A stretch of DNA of 64,000 nucleotides from Ariolimax columbianus (GCA_036924085.1 JAVGWX010000011.1:92383819-92447818), one strand, 5' to 3'; positions 24,701 to 36,630 are shown, counted from the stretch's first letter. Program-made: numbers and translations. Notes: generated by a model not told the origin, from the letters alone.

Positions 24701-27700
24701 GTGTTTCTCTGCTTGAGTGAGAGGGATGGTTTGTGTTTCTCTGCTTGACAGAGAGGGCTGGTTGGTGTTTCTCTGCTTGAGTAAGAGGGCTGGTTGGTGT
24801 TTCTCTGCTTGAGTGAGAGGCCTGGTTGGTGTTTCTCTGCTTGTGTGGGAGGGCTGGTGTTTCTCTGCTTGTGTGAGAGGGCTGGTTGGTGTTTCTCTGC
24901 TTGTGTGGGAGGGTGGTTTGTGTTTCTCTGCTTGTGTGAGAGGGCTGGTTGGTGTTTCTCTGCTTTAGTGGGATAGTTGGTGTTTTTCTGCTTGAGTGAG
25001 AGGGTTGGTGTTTCTCTGCTTGTGTGAGAGGGCTGGTTGGTGTTTCTCTGCTTGAGTGTGAGGACTTATTGGTGTTTCTCTGCTTGTGTGGGCTGGTTGG
25101 TGTTTCTATGCTTGTGTGGGCTGGTTAGTGTTTCTCTGCTTGAGTGAGAGGGCTGATTGGTGTTTCTCTGCTTTTGTGGGCTGGTTGGTGTTTCTCTGAT
25201 TGAGTGAGTGGGCTGGTTGGTGTTTCTGTGCTTGTGTGGGCTGGTTTGTGTGTCTCTGCTTGAGTGAGAGCGCTGATTGGTATTTCTCTGCTTGATTGGG
25301 CTAGTTGGTGTTTATCTGCTTGAGTGGGCTAGTTGGTGTTTCTCTGCTTGAATGGGAGGGCTGGTTGGTGTTTCTCTGCTTGAGAGAGAAGGCTGGTTGG
25401 TGTTTCTCTGCTTGAGTGAGACGGCTGGTTCGTGTTTCTCTGCTTGAGTTAGAGGGCTGGTTTGTGTTTCTCTGCTTGAGGGAGAGGGCTGGTTGGTGTT
25501 TCTCTGCTTGAGTGAGAGGGCTGGTTGGTGTTTCTTTGCTTGAGAGAGAAGGCTGGTTGGTGTTTCTCTGCTTGAGTGAGACGGCTGGTTCGTGTTTCTC
25601 TGCTTGAGTTAGAGGGCTGGTTTGTGTTTCTCTGCTTGAGGGAGAGGGCTGGTTGGTGTTTCTCTGCTTGAGTGAGAGGGCTGGTTTGTGTTTCTCTGCT
25701 TGAGTGAGAGGGCTGGTTGGTGTTTCTCTGCTTGAGTGAGAGGGCTGGTTGGTGTTTCTGTGCTTGTGTGGGAGGGCTGGTTGGTGTTTCTCTGCTTGAG
25801 TGGGCTGGTTGGTGTTTCTCTGCTTGTGTGGGATGGTTTGTGTTTCTCTGCTTGAGTGAGAGTGCTGATTGGTGTTTCTCTGCTTGTGTGGGCTGGTTGA
25901 CGTTTCTCTGCTTGAGCGAGAGGGCTGGTTGGTGTTTATCTGCTTGAGTGGGCTAGTTGGTGTGTCTCTGCTTGAGAGGGCTAGTGTGTGTTTCTCTGCT
26001 TGAGTGAAAGGGCTTGTTGGTGTTTCTCTGCTTTATTGGGCTGGTTTGTGTTTCTCTGCTTGAGTGAGAGTGCTGATTGGTGTTTCTCTGCTTCTGTGGG
26101 CTGGTTGGTGTTTCTCTGCTTGAGCGAGAGGGCTGGTTGGTGTTTATCTGCTTGAATGGGCTAGTTGGTGTTTCTGTGCTTGAGTGGGAGGGTTGGTGTT
26201 TCTCTGCTTGAGTGAGAGGGCTGGTTGGTGTTTCTCTGCTTGAGTGAGAGGGATGGTTGGTGTTTCTCTGCTTGACAGAGATTGCTGGTTGGTGTTTCTC
26301 TGCTTGAGTAAGAGGGCTGGTTGGTGTTTCTCTTCTTGAGTGAGAGGCCTGGTTGGTGTTTCTCTGCTTGTGTGGGAGGGCTGGTGTTTCTCTGCTTGTG
26401 TGAGAGGGCTGGTTGGTGTTTCTCTGCTTGTGTGGGAGGGTGGTTTGTGTTTCTCTGCTTGTGTGAGAGGGCTGGTTGGTGTTTCTCTGCTTGAGTGGGC
26501 TAGTTGGTGTTTTTCTGCTTGAGTGAGAGGGTTTGTGTTTCTCTGCTTGTGTGAGAGGGCTGGTTGGTGTTTCTCTGCTTGAGTGAGAGGGCTGATTGGT
26601 GTTTCTCTGCTCGTGTGGGCTAGTTGGTGTTTCTCTGCTTGTGTGGGCTGGTTAGTGTTTCTCTGCTTGAGTGAGAGGGCTGATTGGTGTTTCTCTGCTT
26701 GTGTGGGCTGGTTTGTGTTTGTCTGATTTAGTGAGTGGGCTGGTTGGTGTTTCTGTGCTTGTGTGGGCTGGTTGGTGTGTCTCTGCTTGAGTGAGAGGGC
26801 TGATTGGTGTTTCTCTGCTTGAGTGAAAGGGCTGATTGGTGTTTTCCTGCTCATGTGGGCTGGTTGATGTTTCTCTGCTTGAGCGAGAGGGCTTGTTGGT
26901 GTTTCTCTGCTTGAGTGGGCTAGTTGGTGTTTCTCTGCTCGAGTGAGAGGGCTGGTTGGTGTTTTTCAGCTTAAGTGAGAGGGCTGGTTGGTGTTTCTCT
27001 GCTCGAGTGGGCTAGTTGGTGTTTCTCTGCTTGAGTGGGCTAGTTGGTGTTTCTCTGCTTGAGTGGGCTAGTTGGTGTTTCTTTGCTTGAGTGAGAAAGC
27101 TGGTTGGTGTTTCTCTGCTTGAGTGAGAAGGCTGGTTGGTGTTTCTCTGCTTTAGTGAGAGGGCTGGTTTGTGTTTCTCTGATTTAGTGAGAGGGCTGGT
27201 TGGTGTTTCTCTGCTTGAGTGAGAGGGTTGGTGTTTCTCTGCTTGTGTGAGAGGGCTGGTTGGTGTTTCTCTGCTTGCGTGAGAGGGCTGGTTGGTGTTT
27301 CTCTGCTTGCGTGGAAGGGTTGGTGTTTCTCTGCTTGAGTGAGAGGACTGGTTGGTGTTTCTCTGCTTGCGTGAGAGGGCTGATATGTTTCTCTGCTTGT
27401 GTGGAAGGGTTGGTGTTTCTCTGCTTGTGTGGAAGGGTTTGTGTTTCTCTGCTTGAGTGAGAGGGCTGGTTGGTGTTTCTCTGCTTGCGTGAGAGGGCTT
27501 GTTGATGTTTCTTTGCTTGTGTGGAAGGGTTGGTGTTTCTCTGCTTGAGTGAGAGGGCTGGTTGGTGTTTCTCTGCTTGCGTGGACGGGTTGGTGTTTCT
27601 CTGCTTGAGTGAGAGGGCTGGTTTGTGTTTCTCTGCTTGCGTGAGAGGGCTGGTTGAATTTTCTCTGCTTGTGTGGAAGGGTTGGTGTTTCTCTGATTTA

Positions 27701-30700
27701 GTGAGATGGCTGGTTGGTGTTTCTCTGCTTGAGTGAGAGGGTTGGTGTTTCTCTGCTTGTGTGAGAGGGCTGGTTGGTGTTTCTCTTTTTGAATGAGAGG
27801 GCTGATTAGTGTTTTTCTGCTTGTGTCGGCTGGTTGGTGTTTCTCTGCTTGTGTGGGCTGGTTAGTGTTTCTCTGCTGGAGTGAGAGGGCTGATTGGTGT
27901 CTCTCTGCTTGTGTGGACTGGTTTGTGTTTCTCTGTTTGAGTGAGTGGGCTGGTTGGTGTTTCTCTGTTTGTGTGGTCTGGTTTGTGTTTCTCTGCTTGA
28001 GTGAGAGGGCTGATTGGTGTTTCTCTGCTTGTGTGGGCTGGTTGATGTTTCTCTGCTTGAGCGAGATGGCTTGTTAGTGTTTCTCTGCTTGAGTGGGCTA
28101 GTTTGAGTTTCTCTGCTTTAGTGGGATAGTTGCTGTTTCTCTGCTTGAGTGAAAGGGCTGGTTGGTGTTTCTCTGCTTAAGTGAGAGGGCTGGTTGGTGT
28201 TTCTCTGCTTGAGTGGGCTAATTGTTGTTTCTCTGCTTGAGGGGGCTGGTTGGTGTTTCTCTGCTTGAGTGGGAGGGTTGGTGTTTCTCTGCTTTAGTGA
28301 GAGGGCTGGTTGGTGTTTCTCTGCTTGAGAGAGAAGGCTGGTTGGTGTTTCTCTGCTTGAGTGAGAGGGCTGGTTGGTGTTTCTCTGCTTGAGTGAGAGG
28401 GCTGGTTTGTGTTTCTCTGCTTGAGTGAGAGGGCTGGTTGGTGTTTCTCTGCTTGAGTGAGAGGGATGGTTGGTGTTTCTCTGCTTGTGTGGGATGGCTG
28501 GTTGGTGTTTCTCTGCTTGAGTGGGCTGGTTTGTGTTTCTCTGCTTGTGTGGGCTGGTTTGTGTTTCTCTGCTTGAGTGAGAGTGCTGATTGGTGTTTCT
28601 CTGCTTGTGTGGGCTGGTTGATGTTTCTCTGCTTGAGCGAGAGGGCTTGTTGGTGTTTCTCTGCTTGAGTGGGCTAGTTGGAGTTTCTCTGCTTGACTAA
28701 GCTAGTTGGTGTTTCTCTGCTGGAGTGAGAGGGCTTGTTGGTGTTTCTCTGCTTAAGTGAGAAGGCTGGTTGGTGTTCTTCTGCTTGAGTGGGCTAGTTG
28801 GTGTTTCTCTGCTTGATTGGGCTGGTTTGTGTTTCTCTACTTGAGTGAGAGTGCTGATTGGTGTTTCTCTGCTTGTGTGGGCTGGTTGATGTTTCTCTGC
28901 TTGAGCGAGAGGGCTGGTTGGTGTTTATCTGCTTGAGTGGGCTAGTTCGTGTTTCTCTGCTTGAGTGGGCTAGTTGGTGTTTCTGTGCTTGAGTGGGAGG
29001 GTTGGTGTTTTTCTGCTTGAGTGAGAGGGCTGGTTGGTGTTTCTCTGCTTGAGTGAGAGGGATGGTTTGTGTTTCTCTGCTTGACAGAGAGGGCTGGTTG
29101 GTGTTTCTCTGCTTGAGTAAGAGGGCTGGTTGGTGTTTCTCTGCTTGAGTGAGAGGCCTGGTTGGGGTTTCTCTGCTTGTGTGGGAGGGCTGGTGTTTCT
29201 CTGCTTGTGTGAGAGGGCTGGTTGGTGTTTCTCTGCTTGTGTGGGAGGGTGGTTTGTGTTTCTCTGCTTGTGTGAGAGGGCTGGTTGGTGTTTCTCTGCT
29301 TTAGTGGGCTAGTTGGTGTTTTTCTGCTTGAGTGAGAGGGTTGGTGTTTCTCTGCTTGTGTGAGAGGGCTGGTTGGTGTTTCTCTGCTTGAGTGAGAGGA
29401 CTGATTGGTGTTTCTCTGCTTGTGTGGGCTGGTTGGTGTTTCTATGCTTGTGTGGGCTGGTTAGTGTTTCTCTGCTTGAGTGAGAGGGCTGATTGGTGTT
29501 TCTCTGCTTTTGTGGGCTAGTTGGTGTTTCTCTGAATGAGTGAGTGGGCTGGTTGGTGTTTCTGTGCTTGTGTGGGCTGGTTGGTGTGTCTCTGCTTGAG
29601 TGAGAGCGCTGATTGGTGTTTCTCTGCTTGAGTGAGAGGGCTGATTGGTGTTTCTCTGCTTATGTGGGCTTGTTGGTGTTTCTCTGCTTGAGTGGGCTAG
29701 TTTGTGTTTCTCTGCTCGAGTGAGAGGGCTGGTTGGTGTTTTTCAGCTTAAGTGAGAGGGCTGGTTGGTGTTTCTCTGCTCGAGTGGGCTAGTTGGTGTT
29801 TCTCTGCTTGAGTGGGCTAGTTGGTGTTTCTCTGCTTGAGTGAGAGGACTGGTTTGTGTTTCTCTGTTTGAGTGAGAAGGCTGGTTGGTGTTTCTCTGCT
29901 TTAGTGAGAGGGCTGGTTTGTGTTTCTCTGCTTGAGTGAGAGGGCTGGTTGGTGTTTCTCTGCTTGAGTGAGAGGGCTGTTGGTGTTTCTCTGCTTGTGT
30001 GGTAGGGCTGGTTGGTGTTTCTCTGATTTAGTGAGAGGGCTGGTTGGTGTTTCTCTGCTTGAGTGAGAGGGTTGGTTGATGTTTCTCTGCTTGTGTTGAA
30101 GGGTTAGTGTTTCTCTGCTTGAGTGAGAGGGCTGGTTGGTGTTTCTCTGCTTGCTTGGAAGGGTTTGTGTTTCTCTGCTTGAGTGAGAGGGCTGGTTGGT
30201 GTTTCTCTGCTTGCGTGAGAGGGCTGGTTGATGTTTCTCTGCTTGTGTGGAAGGGTTGGTGTTTCTCTGCTTGTGTGGAAGGGTTGGTGTTTCTGTGCTT
30301 GTGTGGAAGGGTTGGTGTTTCTCTGCTTGAGTGAGAGGGCTGGTTGGTGTTTCTCTGCTTGAGCGAGAGGGCTTGTTGGTGTTTCTCTGCTTGAGTGGGC
30401 TAGTTGGAGTTTCTCTGCTTGAGTGGGCTAGTTGGTGTTTCTCTCCTTGAGTGAGAGGGCTTGTTTATGTTTCTCTGCTTAAGTGAGAGGGCTGGTTGGT
30501 GTTCCTCTGCTTGAGTGGGCTAGTTGGTATTTCTCTGCTTGATTGGGCTGGTTTGTGTTTCTCTGCTTGAGTGAGAGTGCTGACTGGTGTTTCTCTGCTT
30601 GTGTGGGCTGGATGATGTTTCTCTGCTTGAGCGAGAGAGCTGATTGGTGTTTCTCTGCTTGAGTGGGCTAGTTGGTGTTTCTCTGCTTGAGTGGGCTAGT

Positions 30701-32213
30701 TGGTGTTTCTCTGCTTGAGTGGGAGGGTTGGTGTTTCTCTGCTTGAGTGAGAGGGCTGGTTGGTGTTTCTCTGCTTGAGTGAGAGGGATGGTTTGTGTTT
30801 CTCTGCTTGACAGAGAGGGCTGGTTGGTGTTTCTCTGCTTGAGTAAGAGGGCTGGTTGGTGTTTCTCTGCTTGTGTGGCAGGGTGGTTTGTGTTTCTCTG
30901 CTTGAGTGAGAGGGCTGATTGGTGTTTCTCTGCTTAAGTGGACTGGTTGATGTTTCTCTGCTTGAGCGAGAGGGCTTGTTGGTGTTTCTCTGCTTGAGTG
31001 GGCTAGTTGGTGTTTCTCTGCTTGAGTGGGCTAGTTTCTGTTTCTCTGCTCGAGTGAAAGGGCTGGTTGGTGTTTTTCAGCGTAAGTGAGAGGGCTGGTT
31101 GGTGTTTCTCTGCTCGAGTGGGCTAGTTGGTGTTTCTCTGCTTGAGTGGGCTAGTTGGTGTTTCTCTGCTTGAGTGAGAGGGCTGGTTGGTGTTTTTCTG
31201 CTTGAGTGAGAAGGCTGGTTGGTGTTTCTCTGCTTGAGTGAGAGGGCTGGTTTGTGTTTCTCTGCTTGAGTGAGAGGACATGTTGGTGTTTCTCTGCTTG
31301 AGTGAGAGGGCTGGTTGGTGTTTCTCTGCTCGTGTGGTAGGGCTGGTTGGTGTTTCTCTGATTTAGTGAGAGGGCTGGTTGTGTTTCTCTGCTTGAGTGA
31401 GAGGGTTGGTGTTTCTCTGCTTTTGTGAGAGGGCTGGTTGGTGTTTCTCTGCTTGCGTGAGAGGGCTGGTTGATGTTTCTCTGCTTGTGTGGAAGGGTTG
31501 GTGTTTCTCTGCTTGAGTGAGAGGGCTGGTTGGTGTTTCTCTGCTTGCGTGGAAGGGTTTGTGTTTCTCTGCTTGAGTGAGATCGCTGGTTGGTGTTTCT
31601 CTGCTTGCGTGAGAGGGCTGGTTGATGTTTCTCTGCTTGTGTGGAAGGGTTGGTGTTTCTCTGCTTGTGTGGAAGGGTTGGTGTTTCTCTGCTTGTGTGG
31701 AAGGGTTGGTGTTTCTCTGCTTGAGTGAGAGGGCTGGTTGGTGTTTCTTTGCTTGCGTGAGAGGGCTGGTTGATGTTTCTCTGCTTGAGTGGGCTAGTTG
31801 GTGTTTCTCTGCTTGAGTGAGAAGGCTGGTTGGTGTTTCTCTGATTTAGTGAGAGGGCTGGTTGGTGTTTCTCTGCTTGAGTGAGAGGGTTGGTGTTTCT
31901 CTGCTTGTGTGAGAGGGCTGGTTAGTGTTTCTCTGCTTGAGTGAGAGGGCTGATTAGTGTTTCTCTGCTTGTGTCGGCTGGTTGGTTTTTCTCTGCTTGT
32001 GTGGGCTGGTTAGTGTTTCTCTGCTTGAGTGAGAGGGCTGGTTGGTGTTTCTCTGCTTTAGTGGGCTAGTTGGTGTTTTTCTGCTTGAGTGAGAGGGTTG
32101 GTGTTTCTCTGCTTGTGTGAGAGGGCTGGTTTGTGTTTCTCTGCTTGTGTGAGAGGGCTGGTTTGTGTTTCTCTGCTTGAGTGAGAGGGCTGATTGGTGT
32201 TTCTCTGCTTGTG
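21767..32213 (+). repeat. Satellite higher-order block IV
   Basis: It matches block II with a constant shift of 16,073 bp (10,627 + 5,446), for example 10,071 with 26,144, 14,034 with 30,107 and 15,416 with 31,489. It includes 24,463-29,744, the segment missing at the gap in block III. Only scattered single-base differences are visible: CTTTGC against CTCTGC near 12,437/28,510, CTCTGC against CTCTCC near 14,371/30,444, and GGGCTGG against GGACTGG near 13,776/29,849. Identity ends near 32,214. Confidence 0.88.
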
Positions 32214-34082
32214 TAGGCTGGTTGGTGTTTCTATGCTTGTGTGGGCTGGTTAGTGTTTCTCTGCTTGAGTGAGAGGGCTGATTGGTGTTTCTGTGCTTGT
32301 GTGGGCTGGTTGGTGTTTCTCTGCTTGTGTGGGCTGGTTGGTGTGTCTCTGCTTGAGTGAGAGGGCGGATTGGTGTTTCTCTGCTTGAGTGAGAGGGCTG
32401 ATTGTTGTTTCTCTGCTTATGTCTGCTGGTTGATGTTTCTCTGCTTGAGTGAGAGGGCTTGTTGGTGTTTCTCTGCTTGAGTGGGCTAGTTGGTGTTTCT
32501 CTGCTTGAGTGGGATAGTTTGTGTTTCTCTGCTCGAGTGAGAGGGCTGGTTGGTGTTTTTCAGCTTAAGTGAGAGGGCTGGTTGGTGTTTCTCTGCTCGA
32601 GTGGGCTAGTTGGTGTTTCTCTGCTTGAGTGGGCTAGTTGGTGTTTCTCTGCTTGAATGAGAGGGCTGGTTGGTGTTTCTCTGCTTGAGTGAGAAGGCTG
32701 ATTGGTGTTTCTCTGCTTGAGTGAGAGGGCTGGTTTGTGTTTCTCTGCTTGAGTGAGAGGGCTGGTTGGTGTTTCTCTGCTTGAGTGAGAGGGCTGGTTG
32801 GTGTTTCTCTGCTTGTGTGGTAGGGCTGGTTGGTGTTTCTCTGATTTAGTGAGAGGGCTGGTTGGTGTTTCTCTGCTTGAGTGAGAGGGTTGGTGTTTCT
32901 CTGCTTGTGTGAGAGGGCTGGTTGGTGTTTCTCTGCTTGCGTGAGAGGGCTGGTTGATGTTTGTCTGCTTGTGTGGAAGGGTTGGCGTTTCTCTGCTTTA
33001 GTGAGAGGGCTGGTTGGTGTTTCTCTGCTTGCGTGGAAGGGTTTGTGTTTCTCTGCTTGAGTGAGAGGGCTGGTTGGTGTTTCTCTGCTTGCGTGAGAGG
33101 GCTGGTTGATGTTTCTCTGCTTGTGTGGAAGGGTTTGTGTTTCTCTGCTTGTGTGGAAGGGTTGGTGTTTCTCTGCTTGTGTGGAAGGGTTGGTGTTTCT
33201 CTGCTTAAGTGAGAGGGCTGGTTGGTGTTTCTCTGCTTGCGTGAGAGGGCTGGTTGATGTTTCTCTGCTTGAGTGGGCTAGTTGGTGTTTCTCTGCTTGA
33301 GTGAGAATGCTGGTTGGTGTTTCTCTGATTTAGTGAGAGGGCTGGTTGGTGTTTCTCTGCTTGAGTGAGAGGGTTGGTGTTTCTCTGCTTGTGTGAGAGG
33401 GCTGGTTGGTGTTTCTCTGCTTTAGTGAGAGGGCTGATTAGTGTTTCTCTGCTTGTGTTGGCTGGTTGGTGTTTCTCTGCTTGTGTGGGCTGGTTAGTGT
33501 TTCTCTGCTTGAGTGAGAGGGCTGATTGGTGTCTCTCTGCTTGTGTGGACTGGTTTGTGTTTCTCTGCTTGAGTGAGTGGGCTGGTTGGTGTTTCTCTGC
33601 TTGTGTGGGCTGGTTGGTGTTTCTCTGCTTGAGTGAGAGGGCTGATTGGTGTTTCTCTGCTTGTGTGGGCTGGTTGATGTTTCTCTGCTTGAGCGAGATG
33701 GCTTGTTGGAGTTTCTCTGCTTGAGTGGGCTAGTTGGAGTTTCTCTGCTTTAGTGGGCTAGTTGGTGTTTCTCTGCTTGAGTGAGAGGGCTGGTTGGTGT
33801 TTCTCTGCTTGAGTGAGAGGGCTGGTTGGTGTTTCTTTACTTGAGAGAGAGGGCTGGTTGGTGTTTCTCTGCTTGAGTGAGAGGTCTGGTTGGTGTTTCT
33901 CTGCTTGAGTGAGAGGCCTGGTTGGTGTTTTTCTGCTTGTGTGGGAGGGTTGGTGTTTCTCTGCTTGTGTGAGAGGGCTGGTTGGTGTTTCTCTGCTTGT
34001 ATGGGAGGGTGGTTTGTGTTTCTCTGCTTTTGTGAGTGGGCTAGTTGGTGTTTCTCTGCTTGAGTGAGGGGGCAGGTTGGGG
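32214..34082 (+). repeat. Satellite, divergent right edge
   Basis: Monomers continue but no longer follow the order expected for the next higher-order unit. They resemble sections of the unit (compare 32,961-33,300 with 15,416-15,743) with more substitutions. This is the pattern expected at the edge of an array homogenised mainly in its interior. Confidence 0.8.
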
Positions 34083-35200
34083 AATGAGATTTCTCAAACA
34101 AAATCAACATGGTCAAGTACATGGCAGATACGAAACCTACAATGTTTTCTGTAATCTAACACATCCTCGCACTCGCGTCATGGTGCACAGGCTGCTGTGA
34201 GAGCTTCTGGTATCTTCCTTAAAACGGTCTTTGCCTCATGTATTCCAAGATTTGTCACCAATGTCACATGGCATAAATCGGGCAGAATGTTATAGAACAG
34301 CGTGCACGCTTCCGGTAACACCTTAATGATATCAATCACCGAAATGGCTCCCCAATCGCCAGCCACTTCAGGTCATCTCTCACCACCAGCCACTTCAGGT
34401 CCTCTCTCACAGTGTGTGAGAGCCCGTGTTTGAGAGCCAGTTCGTGAGAGCCCGTGTTTGAGAGCCAGTTCGTGAGAGCCCGCTGCGCTGTCACAAAGAT
34501 ACAACTTGTAGATCAGCTGTTCTACAACCCAACCTGAAACTGAAGATGAGACGACAAGACTCCCAGGTAAAACAAACGGCAAAAGATACGAGAATTAAAA
34601 ATTCAACTCGTTTACAAAAGTTAGACTAAGTTAGAAAAGCTGGATTAGATTACTTAGACTAATGGGGACAACCTGGTAAAAGTATATAACAGGGAATACA
34701 TATGTGTATTAAGGTACAAGAACCATGTCTGGACGATATGTGCTGATATAATACGACTGCATTCGATATATATATATATATTAAAATGTGAGATGCCTTC
34801 AGTCGTCAGTTCTTGGAGATAAGAGTGAGTCAAGTAAAAGAAGCAGGGACATGGCAAATGACGATACCTCTTATTCATTTAGTCCTTGCCCACAATATCA
34901 CCGTCACCCACCCCCTCCCCATCTCCAAATCGTCAAAATAGTTATGCAGTAGATCCATGGGCACTCAAATACACATGAAAATGACAAGGCAGACAGGTTA
35001 ATACAAAATAGATCTAGTTAACATCTACATACAGCAACAACTCGAGAGAACCAACTACAAAAACTGGGTAAATGGACCACGAGAAACACACAGATAAAGG
35101 TTTCAATCCAAATGGTCCACATCAATAAACTCCCAAGGAAGGATCAGAACCCCAGGCTGTGTTCATCCCACATCTCAAGCACTTGAACAGAAATCAGAAC
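34083..35200. other. Unique-looking spacer without a recognised gene
   Basis: No coding region is convincing here. A short frame at 34,178-34,366 on the minus strand (62 codons) matches nothing I recognise. Two direct copies of a 28-bp repeat containing GTTTGAGAGCCAGTTCGTGA lie at about 34,417-34,480, and a TA dinucleotide run lies at about 34,767-34,782. Confidence 0.6.
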
Positions 35201-35276
35201 ACACTCCAGATACCCAGCTGTGTACAGACCCCAGAGAGCCAGCTGTATACACACCCCAGACAGCCAGCTGTGTACA
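35201..35276. repeat. 25-bp minisatellite, left part
   Basis: Three copies of a 25-bp unit containing CCAGACAGCCAGCTGTGTAC. The array is continued at 36,292-36,442 and the two parts are separated by the solo LTR, so they were once one array. The last four bases, TACA (35,273-35,276), are the left target-site duplication of that insertion. Confidence 0.85.
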
Positions 35277-35628
35277 TGTAACAGTTCCAGCCTGAGCATT
35301 AGCGTTTAGGGCAGGGGTGATGTGGTCGGCGACTCTGAGAACAAAGGTACCTGAATGTGTGCCAAGGTCACTCTCTTGTCTGGACACTACTCCAAGGTCA
35401 CTCACCGTCTCAACAAAGGAAAACGGATTGGGGGAAAGAATGCTTAATTCAGGTAGACGCTGACCTCTGGCGTTCCGATTTGGGAAGTAGGGATGAGTGA
35501 CAGACAAGAGTGCAGCAGAGCTTGCTGCGATATTTGAGTGACTGGTGTTCAGAGTAATTCTTTCCAATAACGACTGAATAGAGCCATCCCCAAGAGATCC
35601 ATTGGATAGCTCTGATACTGCTTGAGAC

Positions 35629-35635
35629 TATAAAA
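35629..35635 (+). promoter_or_regulatory. TATA box of the solo LTR
   Basis: TATAAAA about 350 bp into the LTR. The inverted copy at 37.3-37.6 kb keeps the same neighbourhood (TGCTTGAGACTAT...). This marks the probable U3/R region. Confidence 0.55.
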
Positions 35636-36171
35636 TAATAGACAAAGTTTAGCTCAAGAGACTGGCCAGAGAATGTGAGAGAGAGACTGCGAATTTAGAT
35701 AGGAGTATGTTTAGCTCACTGATTTGATAGAGACGCGATTGATGGACTGTTTTACGAATGTTAGAGATAGAACAGGATCGCTCAACCAGCACACACAATT
35801 GAGTCTTGGTCAGTCGCTCAATAAGATGTGTGTTGGGCGTCCTGTGTCTAGAGGTAATCTGGTTGTGTGTTGCACGCAGGACACCTTGTGAACGAGGTAT
35901 GTTCTGACGAGTTAAGCGATTGTGTAGATCGAGGTGAGATCTAGATGTGTGTGTAGACACCGAGGAAACGAGGTATGTTCTAGAGTTGTGCGAGTGTACA
36001 GCTGTGGCTAGGAAAGATCTAGGTGTGTGCGACAAGAACTGGGTTAGAATAGTGGGAGCAGTATCAATAGTTTATACTTATAACTCCCGAGTATATAATT
36101 AGTTAAGAAGTATTCTTGTATTATTTGTATCACATTGCACTCACTTTGATAGTGTTGCATGAGTATTATAT

Positions 36172-36177
36172 AATAAA
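36172..36177 (+). promoter_or_regulatory. Polyadenylation signal of the solo LTR
   Basis: AATAAA about 115 bp before the LTR 3' end, followed by a GT-rich stretch (TGTGTGGTCATGAATG). This fits the R/U5 arrangement. Confidence 0.5.
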
Positions 36178-36291
36178 TATGCCACCTGCTGTGTGCTATA
36201 TTATTTGCTATGTGTGGTCATGAATGATGTGGATGAGTGTGGTAATATTCTAGTTAGAATAGCCCTAGTGCAAACAGTGGGATCTGCTTCA

Positions 36292-36442
36292 TACACACCC
36301 CAGACATCCAGTTGTGTACACACCCCAGACAGCCAGCTATGTACACAACCCAGACACCCAGCTGTGTACACACCTCAGAGAGCCAGCTGTGTACCCACCC
36401 AAGAGAGCCATCTGTGTACACACCCCAGACAGTCATCTATTT
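36292..36442. repeat. 25-bp minisatellite, right part
   Basis: About six copies of the unit seen at 35,201-35,276, with substitutions such as CAGACACCC and CAGAGAGCC. It begins with the TACA target duplication of the solo LTR. Confidence 0.85.
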
Positions 36443-36630
36443 GACTGCATAGCGCTCAGGGATGTTAGAAAACTTAGTCACATATTCCTCTGCCAATGAT
36501 ATCATATTTATTATTACATGCGCGATCCTATCACTTTGATTTCACCTGCTTATTCGTTTATTTTCAGTATTTCGATTTTATAACAGATATCTTCTGATTT
36601 ATCTATAACTTTACTCTATTATCCGTAATT
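36443..36630. other. AT-rich spacer
   Basis: Short unassigned stretch between the 25-bp minisatellite and the inverted satellite block. I see no gene or motif. Confidence 0.5.

Larger units (their letters stand above)
1..34082 (+). repeat. Giant GT-rich satellite array (32/28-bp monomers)
   Basis: Tandem copies of a monomer containing TGTTTCTCTGCTTGAGTGAG run without a break from the first base to about 34,082. Two main lengths alternate irregularly: about 32 bp (with GAGAGGGCTGGTT after the core) and about 28 bp (GGGCTAGTT, or GGAAGGGTT). A 28+32 pair is 60 bp, so stretches stay open as 20-residue peptide repeats on either strand. These frames start and stop wherever monomer lengths shift, so I treat none as a gene. 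The array begins before the window. At its right edge it stops abruptly in a last monomer ending GGTTGGGG, followed by unrelated sequence. Confidence 0.97.
35277..36291 (+). mobile_element. Solo LTR of an LTR retrotransposon (1,015 bp)
   Basis: The element starts TGTAACAGTTCCAGC and ends GATCTGCTTCA, the TG...CA ends of retroviral-type LTRs. It is flanked by a perfect TACA direct repeat (35,273-35,276 and 36,292-36,295). Removing the element and one TACA restores an intact 25-bp minisatellite unit, which supports the boundaries independently. A TATA box and an AATAAA lie in the order expected for an LTR read on the plus strand. No gag, pol or internal sequence is present, so it is probably a recombination product of a full element. 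Related copies start at 40,899 (plus) and lie at about 37,285-37,595 (minus). The superfamily cannot be told from the LTR alone. Confidence 0.85.

Noticed and set aside
33365..33724. Cys-rich plus-strand frames (FLCLSERAGWCFSACV) throughout the satellite
   Set aside because: These are 60-bp periodic translations of 28+32-bp monomers and restart constantly. They are artefacts.
1..34082. CRISPR-like array
   Set aside because: Monomers are directly adjacent, with no spacer of unique sequence and no cas genes, in a eukaryotic context.
34178..34366. 62-codon minus-strand frame ending in a stop
   Set aside because: No recognised family, no splice partners and no promoter evidence. A frame this long is expected by chance.
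35649..36035. 128-codon minus-strand frame
   Set aside because: It lies inside the solo LTR, antisense to its TATA and polyadenylation signals. The related copies do not keep the frame.
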